Positions 8,746 through 18,353 of a stretch of DNA of 64,000 bases are shown here, in pieces. The notes under the pieces are model-generated. The model worked only from the letters and a program-made list of their open reading frames with translations. It did not search any database and was not told where the DNA came from. The position numbers and the translations under genes are program-made. This stretch comes from Bacteroidales bacterium UBA5326 (GTDB lineage Bacteria > Bacteroidota > Bacteroidia > Bacteroidales > UBA932), in contig DHQY01000014.1 in NCBI GenBank assembly GCA_002408205.1, positions 179,895 through 243,894 of the forward strand, given 5' to 3'. Numbering within the stretch: position 1 is the stretch's first letter; every line of letters starts with the position of its first letter.

Positions 8746-9990
8746 ATGGAAGGTTTAAATCTGACCGGCACTTTTGCCGAATTTAAAGAGTTGAAGAACA
8801 TTGACCGCCCCACCATGATGAGTGTCCTTGAAGATGTTTTCCGTTCTCAGCTTATTAAAATGTATGGAAGTGCCGACAATTTTGATGTTATCATCAACAT
8901 TGACAAAGGAGACTTTGAGATCTGGAGAAACCGCGAGGTCGTAGAGAAAGTAGAAGATCCCAACACCCAAATTTCCCTTGCAGAAGTATCGAAAATTGAT
9001 GATTCATATGAGATTGGGGAATCCTATACAGAAGAAGTCAAGCTGTCTGAGTTCGGGCGCCGAGGCATACTTACGCTAAGACAAAATCTGGCCGGACGCA
9101 TTATGGATATTGAAAAGGCGAACGTCTACTCAAAATACCAGGAACGTATAGGCGATATCATCGTAGGAGAAGTTTACCAGGTATGGAAAAAAGAAGTTCT
9201 CGTGCTGGACGAAGATGGCAATGAACTGCTGTTGCCCAAATCTGAACAGATTCCCAGCGATTACTTCCGTAAAGGAGACACGGTACGTGCGGTTGTATCC
9301 AGTGTGGAAATGAAAAACAACACGCCCGTGATTATACTGTCCCGTACTTCACCTAAATTCCTGGAACGTCTTTTTGAGCAAGATGTACCTGAAATTTACG
9401 ACGGGCTGATAACCATTAAGAAGATTGTCCGGATTCCCGGTGAGAGGGCAAAAGTAGCGGTTGAATCGTATGATGACCGTATTGATCCGGTAGGAGCCTG
9501 CGTGGGTGTCAAGGGATCCAGGATTCATGGCATTGTCCGTGAACTGCGAAACGAAAACATAGACATCATTAACTGGACATCTAATCCGCAACTCCTCATT
9601 CAAAGGGCATTAAGTCCGGCTAAGGTTTCTTCCATAAAAATAAACGAAGAAGAAAAACGGGTGGGAGTTTCTCTCAAGCCCAGCGAAGTGTCTCTGGCCA
9701 TTGGTAAGGGCGGATCAAATATTAAATTGGCCGGAATGCTTATCGGATACGATATTGATGTATTCCGCGAAGTTGCTGAAGACGAAGAAGACGTAATGCT
9801 CGACGAATTCAACGACGAAATTGATCAGTGGATCATTGACGCACTCAAACAAATGGGTTGCGATACAGCAAAGAGTGTTTTGGCCATACCTATTCCTGAA
9901 TTGGTCAAACGGGCGGATCTGGAAGAAGAAACTGCTGCCGAAGTCATCCGCATTTTACGGGCCGAATTTGAAAACGACAATAAAGAATAA
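8746..9990 (+). CDS. nusA: Transcription termination/antitermination factor NusA
   Basis: Binds RNA polymerase and modulates pausing, termination and antitermination. The 414 residues hold, in order, the N-terminal polymerase-binding domain (about 1-125), an S1 domain (about 130-200, YSKYQERIGDIIVGEVYQV), two KH domains (about 230-345, with VKGSRIHGIVRELRNENIDI and SLAIGKGGSNIKLAG) and a short C-terminal helix-hairpin-helix-like segment. It lacks the long acidic repeats of E. coli NusA, which is normal here. infB follows after 9 bp. rimP, usually the first gene of this operon, is missing from the 171-bp gap upstream. Confidence 0.97.
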   Translation: MEGLNLTGTFAEFKELKNIDRPTMMSVLEDVFRSQLIKMYGSADNFDVIINIDKGDFEIWRNREVVEKVEDPNTQISLAEVSKIDDSYEIGESYTEEVKLSEFGRRGILTLRQNLAGRIMDIEKANVYSKYQERIGDIIVGEVYQVWKKEVLVLDEDGNELLLPKSEQIPSDYFRKGDTVRAVVSSVEMKNNTPVIILSRTSPKFLERLFEQDVPEIYDGLITIKKIVRIPGERAKVAVESYDDRIDPVGACVGVKGSRIHGIVRELRNENIDIINWTSNPQLLIQRALSPAKVSSIKINEEEKRVGVSLKPSEVSLAIGKGGSNIKLAGMLIGYDIDVFREVAEDEEDVMLDEFNDEIDQWIIDALKQMGCDTAKSVLAIPIPELVKRADLEEETAAEVIRILRAEFENDNKE

Positions 9991-9999
9991 GGAGCACAT

Positions 10000-12987
10000 A
10001 TGTCAGAAAACCAAGGTATAAGAATTAGCAAAGTCGTAAAGGAATTTAACATTGGGATTGGTACGCTTACCGAATTTCTGAAAAAGAAAGGCATAGAGGT
10101 GGATGCATCTCCCAACAGCAAGATTTCTGCCGAAGCTTATGCCCTTGTTGAAAAAGAATTCGACAAGGAACTGCTGCTGAAAGAGCAGTCAAAAAAAATT
10201 ATTCTGAAAGTGAAAGACCTTTCCTCCCCGTCTGATGAAGACATAAATGAACCTGCGGTTAACCTGACATCTCAACCTCCTGTACAACCCAAACCCGTCC
10301 AGGTACCAAAACCTGTTCAGGTATCCAAACCGGTATCTGAACCGGCTCCGGTCCAAATGCCTGTTCAAGCGCAGATTCAAACGCCTGTTCATACTACTGT
10401 ACAGGCTACGGCACCAACTCCTGTAAATACTCCGGCGCCGGCTGCCGTACCCGTTCAGAAACCGGCAGAACCAGATTTTACCATGAGAAAAACAGAAGAG
10501 ACACCTTCACCTGAACAAAGCACAGTGCCAATTCCCGGGATTCAGGAACCTGCGACTAAAAAAGATATTTCACAACAGGCTCCTCCTATAGAAAAACCCG
10601 CTGTTTCTGACAATGAAACGGGAGGTCCCACTGTGATTGGACAAATTGATCTGAGCCGTTTTTCAAAAACTCCGGTTAAAAAAACCGAACAAAAACATGA
10701 AAAGCAAGCTTTTCAGGGCCCGCAGACAAAGACCGGGCAGAAACCCGGCCCGGTAACAGTGCCAAAAGCCGAGCCCAAAGCAGAACCCGAGGCAAAACCG
10801 GAACCGAGGACTGAACCTCAGCATATTGAAACCGAAGTGGAAAAACTTGCCGGCCCCAAGATCACGGGACAAATTGACCTGTCTCGTTTCGACAAGAAAA
10901 AACCGGTAGCAGACGACAAAAATAAACGTGATAAACAGAAAGGAAAACGTGAACGAATCCAAAAACCCCAGCGTGAACGGGTAGACGTAAATAAGGTCAC
11001 TCCAAAACCACGAAACGACAATACCGCCAAAGCGGGAGTACGTTCACACGGGAAAGACCGCTTTAAACCCATACACGTAGAAGTAGACGAAGACGCCATA
11101 CAAAAGCAGATTAAAGAGACTTACGCACGCATGACGGAGGGCAAAGGCAAAACCAAAGGCTCCAAGCACCGTCGTGAAAAAAGAGATATTTTCACCCAGC
11201 GTATGGCAGAAGAGCAGGAACGCAGGGAAATGGAGAGCAATGTACTGAAAGTTACTGAATTTGTTACTGTTAACGAGTTAGCCACACTCATGAATGTACC
11301 CGTCGTAAAGGTTATAGAAGCGTGCATGAATCTTGGTCTGATGGTTTCTATAAACCAACGGCTCGATGCCGAAGCCATGGTATTAGTTGCCGAGGAATTC
11401 GGATTTCAGGTGGAATTTGTTACAGCAGATCTGCAAGATCACATTCAACAGGAAGAAGACGAGCCCGGCGATCTGAGCGAACGCCCGCCTATTGTCACAG
11501 TCATGGGACACGTAGATCATGGAAAAACATCGCTGCTTGACCATATAAGGAATGCCAATGTAATTGCCGGTGAGGCCGGAGGCATAACCCAGCATATTGG
11601 AGCTTACAGTGTGCAACTCGATAACGGAAGGCTTATCACTTTTCTCGATACGCCTGGACACGAGGCATTTACAGCCATGCGTGCCCGGGGAGCAAAGGTA
11701 ACAGACCTCTCCATTATCATTGTTGCTGCCGATGACGCCATTATGCCACAAACCATCGAAGCAATAAACCACTCTACTGCAGCCGGTGTCCCAATGATTT
11801 TTGCCATTAATAAAATTGACAAACCCGGCGCTAATGCGGAAAAGATACGCGAACAGCTGGCCAATATGAACATCCTGGTTGAAGACTGGGGTGGCAAATA
11901 TCAATGCCAGGAGATATCTGCCAAGAAGGGCACCAATGTGGAAAAGCTGCTCGAAAAGATTCTGCTGGAAGCAGACCTTCTTGAATTGAAAGCGAATCCA
12001 AAGAAAAGAGCTTCGGGCACCATTATTGAATCCTCGCTGGATAAAGGACGCGGTTACCTCGCAACTATTTTGGTTCAAAACGGCACATTGCATGTAGGAG
12101 ATGTACTTCTGAGCGGCTCCAATACCGGGAAAGTACGTGCCATGTTCAATGAGCGCGGTCAGAAAATTACCGAGGCCGGCCCTGCAACACCCGTATCTGT
12201 CCTGGGATTGAACGGGGCTCCTGCTGCCGGGGAATTATTCAATGTCATGGAAGACGAAAAAGAAGCCCGTGATCTTGCCGGAAAACGTGAACAGTTAATG
12301 CGCATCCAGGGCCTGAGGACACAGAAACATGTTACCCTGGAAGAAATCGGCCGACGTATTGCCGTAGGCAACTTCCAGGAATTGAACATTATAGTAAAAG
12401 CCGACGTAGACGGGTCCATAGAGGCTTTGTCCGATTCGCTTATTAAGCTTTCAACCGAAGAGGTTCAGGTCAATGTGATCCATAAAGCCGTAGGAGGAAT
12501 CTCAGAATCGGATGTTCTTTTGGCCACCGCATCGAATGCCATTATTATCGGATTCCAGGTAAGACCATCATCATCTGCCCGTAAACTGGCCGAAAAAGAA
12601 GAAATAGAAATTCGACTTTACTCGATTATCTACGATGCCATTGAAGAAGTCAAGAGTGGTATTGAGGGTATGCTTGCGCCGGAAGAAAAAGAAGAAGTCA
12701 CAGCAACTGTAGAAGTACGTGAAACGTTCAAAATTTCAAAAGTGGGCACAATCGCCGGATGTATGGTTAAAGAGGGCAAGATTATCCGCAATGCCAAAGT
12801 ACGCGTTATACGCGACGGCATTGTCGTATATACAGGTACACTGGGGTCCCTCAAGCGCTTCAAGGACGATGTGAAAGAAGTTCAGGCAGGCTATGACTGC
12901 GGTCTGAACATAGACGGGTTCAACGATATTAAAAATGGCGACATAATTGAATCCTACAACATTGTGGAAATAAAGCGCAAGCTTTGA
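10000..12987 (+). CDS. infB: Translation initiation factor IF-2
   Basis: The GTPase that delivers initiator tRNA to the 30S subunit. It has 995 aa: an IF2_N helix bundle at about 5-55, a long Pro/Lys/Glu-rich linker to about 480, then the G domain with GHVDHGKT (503-510), DTPGHEAF and NKID (about 606), followed by domains II-IV. The linker carries two copies of a G-x-x-I-x-GQIDLSRF-x-K unit (near 212 and 285). An AAGGAG site overlaps the nusA stop and sits 5 bp before the ATG, so this is one of the few genes here with a clear Shine-Dalgarno sequence. The 3' end is 3 bp from the convergent gene. Confidence 0.98.
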   Translation: MSENQGIRISKVVKEFNIGIGTLTEFLKKKGIEVDASPNSKISAEAYALVEKEFDKELLLKEQSKKIILKVKDLSSPSDEDINEPAVNLTSQPPVQPKPVQVPKPVQVSKPVSEPAPVQMPVQAQIQTPVHTTVQATAPTPVNTPAPAAVPVQKPAEPDFTMRKTEETPSPEQSTVPIPGIQEPATKKDISQQAPPIEKPAVSDNETGGPTVIGQIDLSRFSKTPVKKTEQKHEKQAFQGPQTKTGQKPGPVTVPKAEPKAEPEAKPEPRTEPQHIETEVEKLAGPKITGQIDLSRFDKKKPVADDKNKRDKQKGKRERIQKPQRERVDVNKVTPKPRNDNTAKAGVRSHGKDRFKPIHVEVDEDAIQKQIKETYARMTEGKGKTKGSKHRREKRDIFTQRMAEEQERREMESNVLKVTEFVTVNELATLMNVPVVKVIEACMNLGLMVSINQRLDAEAMVLVAEEFGFQVEFVTADLQDHIQQEEDEPGDLSERPPIVTVMGHVDHGKTSLLDHIRNANVIAGEAGGITQHIGAYSVQLDNGRLITFLDTPGHEAFTAMRARGAKVTDLSIIIVAADDAIMPQTIEAINHSTAAGVPMIFAINKIDKPGANAEKIREQLANMNILVEDWGGKYQCQEISAKKGTNVEKLLEKILLEADLLELKANPKKRASGTIIESSLDKGRGYLATILVQNGTLHVGDVLLSGSNTGKVRAMFNERGQKITEAGPATPVSVLGLNGAPAAGELFNVMEDEKEARDLAGKREQLMRIQGLRTQKHVTLEEIGRRIAVGNFQELNIIVKADVDGSIEALSDSLIKLSTEEVQVNVIHKAVGGISESDVLLATASNAIIIGFQVRPSSSARKLAEKEEIEIRLYSIIYDAIEEVKSGIEGMLAPEEKEEVTATVEVRETFKISKVGTIAGCMVKEGKIIRNAKVRVIRDGIVVYTGTLGSLKRFKDDVKEVQAGYDCGLNIDGFNDIKNGDIIESYNIVEIKRKL

Positions 12988-12990
12988 TTA

Positions 12991-14220
12991 TCACATATGT
13001 CTGCGGCTAAACCAAAATCCTTTACGCAGCAGAAAGATCACCAGAAATACTGTCAGGGCAAGTATTTCTATTCTCAGCCGGTTATGGATTCGGGATTGGG
13101 CAACAACCAGTTCCGGATCTGTGTTTATAAGCCGTATCCACTCCTCAGACGAAGGAAAATCCCTCCAGGCATATTTGGCATTCACTACACCATCCTGTAA
13201 TACCATAAGCCCGGGCGTAGAGCGGATCATTGTCAAAAGAGTCTTTATATCTGCATAATAAACGGGCATCTGAAGACCTGCCTGTTCAAGGGCGCTAAGT
13301 ATAACAGAAGGAGCGACCGAACTTATGACATAAAATGGTCTTTCCCTGTTAATACACTCTGCTAAAAGAGGCTTGACCGGGTCTAATGTTTTATTGTTCA
13401 GACGCTGCTCTGTAGTCACCAAAAGCACCAGGGCAGCGGGTTTGATAGCCAAAAGCGAATCTCCCACATTTCTGCCTTCTTCGTCCCTGACCGTAAAATC
13501 GGTTATTTTGTGACGTATGCCCGAGGATATTTCCCTGGTACGCGAATCCACAAAAGTCCAGGTACTGTCCGGAAGGTCATCAATAGAGAATAAAGCTTCA
13601 CGGCCGTTCTTACTGTAAACCAGCTCGGTTTCAAATGTAATTCCGGGATCATTCCTGGCGTTATCTAGTATTTCAGTCACATTGTTGCCTGCTCTGAAAG
13701 CCATAAATTCCATCAATGGCAGGTGACGGTAACTGTAAAACGAAATACCAGCCGCAAAGAGGGCAAAAAGTGCACCTACCAGGTATTCTACCCATTCACG
13801 CGCCAACGGAGCCGTCCTGTTTCGTCCGATAAACAAAAAAAGAGTAAACGGCCAGAAAATTATGTTCTTAATAAATGTTTCCCAATTGGATAATTTAATG
13901 GCTTCTCCAAAACATCCGCAGTCGCTTACCGGGTTGAACAAGGCAAGGAATAACGTGAGCACAGTAAAAAAACTCATTAAAAGAAATGTTCCCCAGGCTG
14001 TAAGGTTCTTTCTGAAATCAAGTAGAAGCATTACCCCCAGCAGAAACTCCAGCGTAGAAAGCATTACTCCGGCAACCAAACCAAAAGACCCGGGAAAATG
14101 CAATCCAAACGCATTGAAATATTCAGAAAAAATCAGGCCGGTCCCAACAGGATCCACCGCTTTAACAAAACCGGAGAAAACAAACAGCAATCCAATTATT
14201 ATGCAGGAAATTCTTCTCAT
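12991..14220 (-). CDS. MauE/DoxX-type redox-associated membrane protein
   Basis: A 409-aa inner-membrane protein. The N-terminal 150 residues form about four membrane helices of the MauE/DoxX type, including the family motif CGCFG (SDCGCFGEAIKLSNWETFIKN). The C-terminal half (about 190-380) is a soluble domain, probably periplasmic and perhaps thioredoxin-like though no CxxC is visible. A last helix is followed by a basic tail (LLRKGFWFSRRHM). It matches an uncharacterised family conserved in Bacteroidales beside core genes. Its ATG overlaps the tmk stop (ATGA). A role in thiol redox control is inferred from the family only. Confidence 0.85.
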   Translation of the reverse strand: MRRISCIIIGLLFVFSGFVKAVDPVGTGLIFSEYFNAFGLHFPGSFGLVAGVMLSTLEFLLGVMLLLDFRKNLTAWGTFLLMSFFTVLTLFLALFNPVSDCGCFGEAIKLSNWETFIKNIIFWPFTLFLFIGRNRTAPLAREWVEYLVGALFALFAAGISFYSYRHLPLMEFMAFRAGNNVTEILDNARNDPGITFETELVYSKNGREALFSIDDLPDSTWTFVDSRTREISSGIRHKITDFTVRDEEGRNVGDSLLAIKPAALVLLVTTEQRLNNKTLDPVKPLLAECINRERPFYVISSVAPSVILSALEQAGLQMPVYYADIKTLLTMIRSTPGLMVLQDGVVNAKYAWRDFPSSEEWIRLINTDPELVVAQSRIHNRLRIEILALTVFLVIFLLRKGFWFSRRHM

Positions 14221-14885
14221 TTAACATACGCGATTATCCGTTCAAAAATATCTTCCCATGAAGCCATGTCTCCACGTTCATTAGCACAGGGTACAACCCT
14301 GAAAGAATCATCCCTGGCAGCCTGGTCCAGGTAAACTTCCCTTACCGTGGCCTGAAACTGGACAGAAGCCTCGTGAATATCTTTTTTCCCTTTCAGGTAA
14401 TTTCTGTCTTCACCTTTTCTTTCTTCCCTGAGCTTGGATTGAATAAAAGAAATGGGAACGTCCAGAAACAGATTTACATCGGGTCTGGGCAGCTTGAAAT
14501 AATTGAATTCCATATTGAGAATCCAGTCCCTCAACTTATTCCTTTCCGTTGAAGTTTTCAGTTTGGCTCCCTGAAAGGCAACATTGGAATAAACATAGCG
14601 GTCCAGCAGGACGACAGAACCTTCGTCCAGCCATTCCTTTATCCTGGAAGACAACTGAAATCTGTTTCCGGCAAACAGTAACGCCACAAGATATGGATCC
14701 ACAGTATCTATCGGGCCACAGTCTCCCCTCAAAAAACGGGCTATCAGTTCACCGAACACGGGGGTTTCATACTGCGGAAAATGCATAAAACGCACTGCGC
14801 GGTCAAGCTTCTGATAATAAGCCTCAAGGGCTTTCAGTTGGGTGGACTTACCGGCTCCATCCAAACCTTCCAAAACAATAAACAT
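14217..14885 (-). CDS. tmk: Thymidylate kinase
   Basis: Phosphorylates dTMP to dTDP for DNA synthesis. The 222 residues show the P-loop GLDGAGKST (7-15), the DRYVYSNVAFQGAKL block with the DRY motif (about 95), and a basic lid segment (REERKGEDRN). It starts a two-gene operon with the MauE/DoxX-type membrane protein, overlapping it by 4 bp. A TAAATTTG box ends only 4 nt before the ATG, predicting an almost leaderless mRNA. Confidence 0.95.
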   Translation of the reverse strand: MFIVLEGLDGAGKSTQLKALEAYYQKLDRAVRFMHFPQYETPVFGELIARFLRGDCGPIDTVDPYLVALLFAGNRFQLSSRIKEWLDEGSVVLLDRYVYSNVAFQGAKLKTSTERNKLRDWILNMEFNYFKLPRPDVNLFLDVPISFIQSKLREERKGEDRNYLKGKKDIHEASVQFQATVREVYLDQAARDDSFRVVPCANERGDMASWEDIFERIIAYVK

Positions 14886-14889
14886 AGGG

Positions 14890-14897
14890 CAAATTTA
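14890..14897 (-). promoter_or_regulatory. -7 promoter box of tmk
   Basis: On the minus strand the sequence reads TAAATTTG, then CCCT, then the tmk ATG. The box fits TAnnTTTG. No TTTG is found at the expected upstream spacing, so the -33 element is weak or absent. With the usual distance from box to start site, transcription would begin at or next to the A of the ATG. Confidence 0.5.
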
Positions 14898-14927
14898 CAC
14901 GATAATCTCTGATTTACGTATTTTCCT

Positions 14928-14935
14928 TACTTTTG
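14928..14935 (+). promoter_or_regulatory. -7 promoter box of folP
   Basis: TACTTTTG fits TAnnTTTG and is followed by TCT and the ATG at 14939. The start codon is therefore predicted to lie at about +1. No -33 TTTG is seen. The box lies 30 bp from the divergent tmk box, so two polymerases could hardly use both at once. Confidence 0.5.
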
Positions 14936-14938
14936 TCT

Positions 14939-15742
14939 ATGATTTTTCTAGAACCCATTGTTATGGGCATAGTGAATTGCACGCCGGATTCATTTTATGC
15001 TGCGAGCCGGTCCAATTCTCCCCTGCAGACCGTTCAAAAGATCAGGAATGCCCTGGAGGAAGGGGCAGAAATTATTGACATCGGTGGCTGCTCCACCCGT
15101 CCCGGGGCTGACATCCCTTCCTGTGAAGAGGAATGGGCCAGGCTTGAACCCTCTTTAAAAGCCATTTCGGAATTTTTTCCCGGTCTCCGTCTTTCCATAG
15201 ACACCTTCAGGCCTCAAATCGTTGAAAGAGCTTACCGGATTACCGGACCTTTCTGGGTAAACGACATATCAGCCGGATCTTTCGATAAAGAAATGGTTCC
15301 GCTGGTGGCACAGCTTGGATTGCCCTGGATAGCCATGCATCAGGTTTCTTACGAAGGACCTGCCGGTGTAAAGCGCTTTTTCCAGGAAAAATATGAAGAA
15401 GCCGAAAAGGCGGGCATAAAGGATCTGGTTTTGGATCCCGGGTTCGGTTTTAACAAGACCATGGAACAACACTATGAACTCATGGAACACCTTCCTGAAA
15501 TAGTTCCTGTAAATAACGGGGGCGAGCCTGTAGCGCCCCTCCTTGTGGGTATCTCCAGGAAAAGAATGACTTATCTTCCTCTGGGCCTGACTCCGGACCA
15601 TGCGCTCTTAAGCACCACAGCCCTGCATCTTCATTTGCTTTATAAAGGGGCGGGGATATTGCGTGTACACGATGTGGCTCCCGCCGTTCAGATGGTCAGA
15701 TTGTACAAAAAATTGCGTACATTTGTTAAATCAACATCCTAA
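14939..15742 (+). CDS. folP: Dihydropteroate synthase
   Basis: Joins p-aminobenzoate to dihydropterin pyrophosphate in folate synthesis. Motifs seen are MGIVNCTPDSF near the start, the pterin-loop STRPGAD, SIDTFRP, NDISAG, LDPGFGFNKT and GISRKRM. The start at 14939 gives MIFLEPIVMGIVN, about ten residues shorter than Bacteroides FolP but still including the first beta strand; a TTG two codons earlier is less likely. NKT replaces the more common GKT after the GFGF motif. purB follows 10 bp downstream. Confidence 0.94.
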   Translation: MIFLEPIVMGIVNCTPDSFYAASRSNSPLQTVQKIRNALEEGAEIIDIGGCSTRPGADIPSCEEEWARLEPSLKAISEFFPGLRLSIDTFRPQIVERAYRITGPFWVNDISAGSFDKEMVPLVAQLGLPWIAMHQVSYEGPAGVKRFFQEKYEEAEKAGIKDLVLDPGFGFNKTMEQHYELMEHLPEIVPVNNGGEPVAPLLVGISRKRMTYLPLGLTPDHALLSTTALHLHLLYKGAGILRVHDVAPAVQMVRLYKKLRTFVKSTS

Positions 15743-15752
15743 TTTTTTTTAT

Positions 15753-17096
15753 ATGGAATTTAACCCGTTGCTCGCCATATCGCCCATAGACGGCCGTTAT
15801 TACGCTCAGACAGCGCAATTAAACGAATATTTTTCAGAATATGCGCTCATCCGTTACCGGCTCCAGATAGAGGTAGAGTATTTCATTGCCCTTTGCAAGC
15901 TACCCCTGCCCCAGCTGAAAGATATTGACTCACGCTGGTATCCCATTTTGCGTAATGTATATAAGAACTTCAACATTACCGACGCTCAGGTGATTAAAGC
16001 CCAGGAAAAAGTTACCAACCACGACGTCAAATCCGTTGAGTACTTCCTGAAAAATAAGATGAAAGCGTTGGGACTGGGTGATTATTGTGAATTCATCCAT
16101 TTTGGACTGACTTCTCAGGATATTAACAACACCGCCATCCCGTTAAGCCTTAAGCATGGTATCCAGCATGTGTATCTCCCCATGCTCAAAAAGATTATTG
16201 AGATGCTGGGCGACAAAGCACAGGAATGGGGTCCTGTAACCATGCTGGCCCACACACACGGCCAGCCGGCCTCTCCTACCCGTCTTGGCAAAGAAATATT
16301 GGTCTTCAAAGTCCGGATAGAAGAACAGCTCAAGAGCCTAGAGCAGGTACCTTTTGGTGCAAAATTCGGCGGTTCTACAGGGAATTTCAACGCTCATTAT
16401 GTTGCTTATCCCCAGATTGACTGGCATAAGTTTGCAGAAAAATTTGTTAACAACACGCTGGGTCTTTACCGTTCATTCCCTACCACCCAGATAGAACATT
16501 ACGACCATCTGGCTGCTTTGTGCCATAGTCTTAGCCGCATTAACACAATTTGCATTGATCTGTGCCGGGACATGTGGACCTATATTTCCATGAATTATTT
16601 CAAGCAGCATATTAAAGAAGAAGAAATAGGGTCTTCCGCTATGCCGCATAAAGTGAATCCCATTGATTTTGAAAATGCCGAAGGAAACTTTGGAGTAGCT
16701 AATGCCGTTTTCGGCCATCTTGCTTCCAAACTGCCCATATCGCGCCTGCAACGGGACCTGACCGACTCCACGGTGATCCGTAACATTGGTGTTCCTCTGG
16801 CACATACCCTTCTGGCCTTTAAGTCACTCGAGAAAGGATTTGGCAAGGTACTGCTTAACAGACCGGCTATCGATTCAGATATTGAAGAGAACTGGGCCGT
16901 TATCTCGGAAGCCATACAAACTATACTTCGCAGAGAAAAATACCCCAGACCTTACGAGACGCTCAAACAGCTTACCCGTACCAATATGCATATAGATAAA
17001 GAGTACCTGCATAATTTCATTCGCAATCTGGAGGTAAGCGATGAGGTCAAAAATGAATTGTTAAGCATAACACCTCATAACTATACCGGTAATTAA
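15753..17096 (+). CDS. purB: Adenylosuccinate lyase
   Basis: Fumarase-superfamily lyase that acts twice in purine synthesis (SAICAR to AICAR, adenylosuccinate to AMP). The start MEFNPLLAISPIDGRYYAQT gives 447 aa, the usual length; the frame is open further upstream but that part overlaps folP. The superfamily signature GSSAMPHKVNPIDFENAEG is present near residue 290, with the catalytic-site stretches HTHGQPASPT and SQDINNTA before it. It lies in the folP-purB-M64-yjjG run. Confidence 0.97.
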   Translation: MEFNPLLAISPIDGRYYAQTAQLNEYFSEYALIRYRLQIEVEYFIALCKLPLPQLKDIDSRWYPILRNVYKNFNITDAQVIKAQEKVTNHDVKSVEYFLKNKMKALGLGDYCEFIHFGLTSQDINNTAIPLSLKHGIQHVYLPMLKKIIEMLGDKAQEWGPVTMLAHTHGQPASPTRLGKEILVFKVRIEEQLKSLEQVPFGAKFGGSTGNFNAHYVAYPQIDWHKFAEKFVNNTLGLYRSFPTTQIEHYDHLAALCHSLSRINTICIDLCRDMWTYISMNYFKQHIKEEEIGSSAMPHKVNPIDFENAEGNFGVANAVFGHLASKLPISRLQRDLTDSTVIRNIGVPLAHTLLAFKSLEKGFGKVLLNRPAIDSDIEENWAVISEAIQTILRREKYPRPYETLKQLTRTNMHIDKEYLHNFIRNLEVSDEVKNELLSITPHNYTGN

Positions 17097-17114
17097 TTCC
17101 CAATATTCACCCTA

Positions 17115-18353
17115 ATGAAAACATCAGCTCTATTATTGTTCATTGTTTTATTCTGTACCCCGGCTCTTGCCCAGTCCCCTTCTTTCGACCAGTACTTTAC
17201 AACGGAACGGTTGCGCATTGACCTTGTTTTCACCGGTAATTCAAAAGCACAGGATGCTTTCCTGCAATCCATACACAAAGAACCTGTATGGGCCGGTTCC
17301 AGAACTCAGCTTATTGATCCTTTCGGATACGGAGAATATTATTATAAAATTTTTACCCCGGACGGTCGGCTTCTTTTCTCGAAAGGCTTTAATTCTCTTT
17401 TCCAGGAATGGCGCACTACAGAAGAGGCCAAACACAGGGATATGGCTTTCAATTCCTCGGTTTGGATGCCTTTCCCGAAAGCACCAGTTGTTTTTGTCAT
17501 GTACCAACGTATTGCTAAAAAAGGAACTTACGAACCAATACTTGAATTTTCTATTGATCCCTCAGATGCCTTAATCTCAAACGAAAAGCCCGTATACAGC
17601 GCCCAAAAATTAATAGATAACGGTCCTGTTGAGAAGAAGGTCGACCTTCTTTTTGTGGCGGAAGGCTATACCCTGGAGGAGATGGATAAATTTCTTGCAG
17701 ATGCTGCCCGTTTTAGCGGATATCTTTTCGATTACGAGCCTTTTAAATCCCGCAGGAACGATTTTAATATCTGGACGCTCTCCCCGGCATCTGAAGAGTC
17801 AGGACCCGATATTCCGCAACAGAATATTTGGAAACGCACTTGTATAGGAGCTTCTTTCAATACATTTTATGTAGACCGGTACATGACCGCACCTGATTAC
17901 CTGCCTTTGGCAAAAACGGTCTCTGGAGCACCTTTCGATGCCATATACGTGATCGTCAACACACAGAAGTACGGAGGCGGAGGCATTTATAATTACTACG
18001 GTCTGAGCATGGCTGACCATCGTGACGTTAAGGAAGTTTTCGTGCATGAATTTGGTCACAGTTTTGCCGGACTGGCCGACGAATACTACACGTCTCAAGT
18101 CGCATATATAGACATGTACCCCCTGAATATTGAACCCTGGGAACCCAATATCACTACCATGGTAGATTTCGGATCCAAATGGAAAGACATGATGGAAGTG
18201 GAAGGTGTAGGGCTTTTTGAAGGCGGAGGCTACATGGCCAAGGGTGTATTCCGTCCGGCCGACGATTGTCGTATGCATACCAACACCGCTCCCGGATTCT
18301 GCCCGGTATGCCAAAGAGCCATCAGCCGTATGATTGACTACTATTGCCAATGA
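17115..18353 (+). CDS. M64-family metallopeptidase (IgA-peptidase type), exported
   Basis: A 412-aa zinc peptidase. The signal peptide ends near TPALAQ (residue 20). An M64 N-terminal beta domain (about 25-150) is followed by the catalytic domain. HEFGHSFAGLADEYY holds the HExxH pair (His311, Glu312, His315). CRMHTN further on is a candidate Met-turn, and the C-terminal CPVCQRAI is typical. The founder cleaves IgA, but most Bacteroidales members have no known substrate. No T9SS sorting domain is present, so it is probably periplasmic. Its stop overlaps the next ATG. Confidence 0.92.
   Translation: MKTSALLLFIVLFCTPALAQSPSFDQYFTTERLRIDLVFTGNSKAQDAFLQSIHKEPVWAGSRTQLIDPFGYGEYYYKIFTPDGRLLFSKGFNSLFQEWRTTEEAKHRDMAFNSSVWMPFPKAPVVFVMYQRIAKKGTYEPILEFSIDPSDALISNEKPVYSAQKLIDNGPVEKKVDLLFVAEGYTLEEMDKFLADAARFSGYLFDYEPFKSRRNDFNIWTLSPASEESGPDIPQQNIWKRTCIGASFNTFYVDRYMTAPDYLPLAKTVSGAPFDAIYVIVNTQKYGGGGIYNYYGLSMADHRDVKEVFVHEFGHSFAGLADEYYTSQVAYIDMYPLNIEPWEPNITTMVDFGSKWKDMMEVEGVGLFEGGGYMAKGVFRPADDCRMHTNTAPGFCPVCQRAISRMIDYYCQ

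Noticed and set aside
11383..12093. 236-codon open frame antisense to infB
   Set aside because: It lies wholly within the G-domain region of infB, has no family features, and reflects codon bias of the sense strand.
17115..18353. T9SS cargo status for the M64 peptidase
   Set aside because: The C-terminus (CPVCQRAISRMIDYYCQ) belongs to the peptidase domain and has no sorting-domain pattern.
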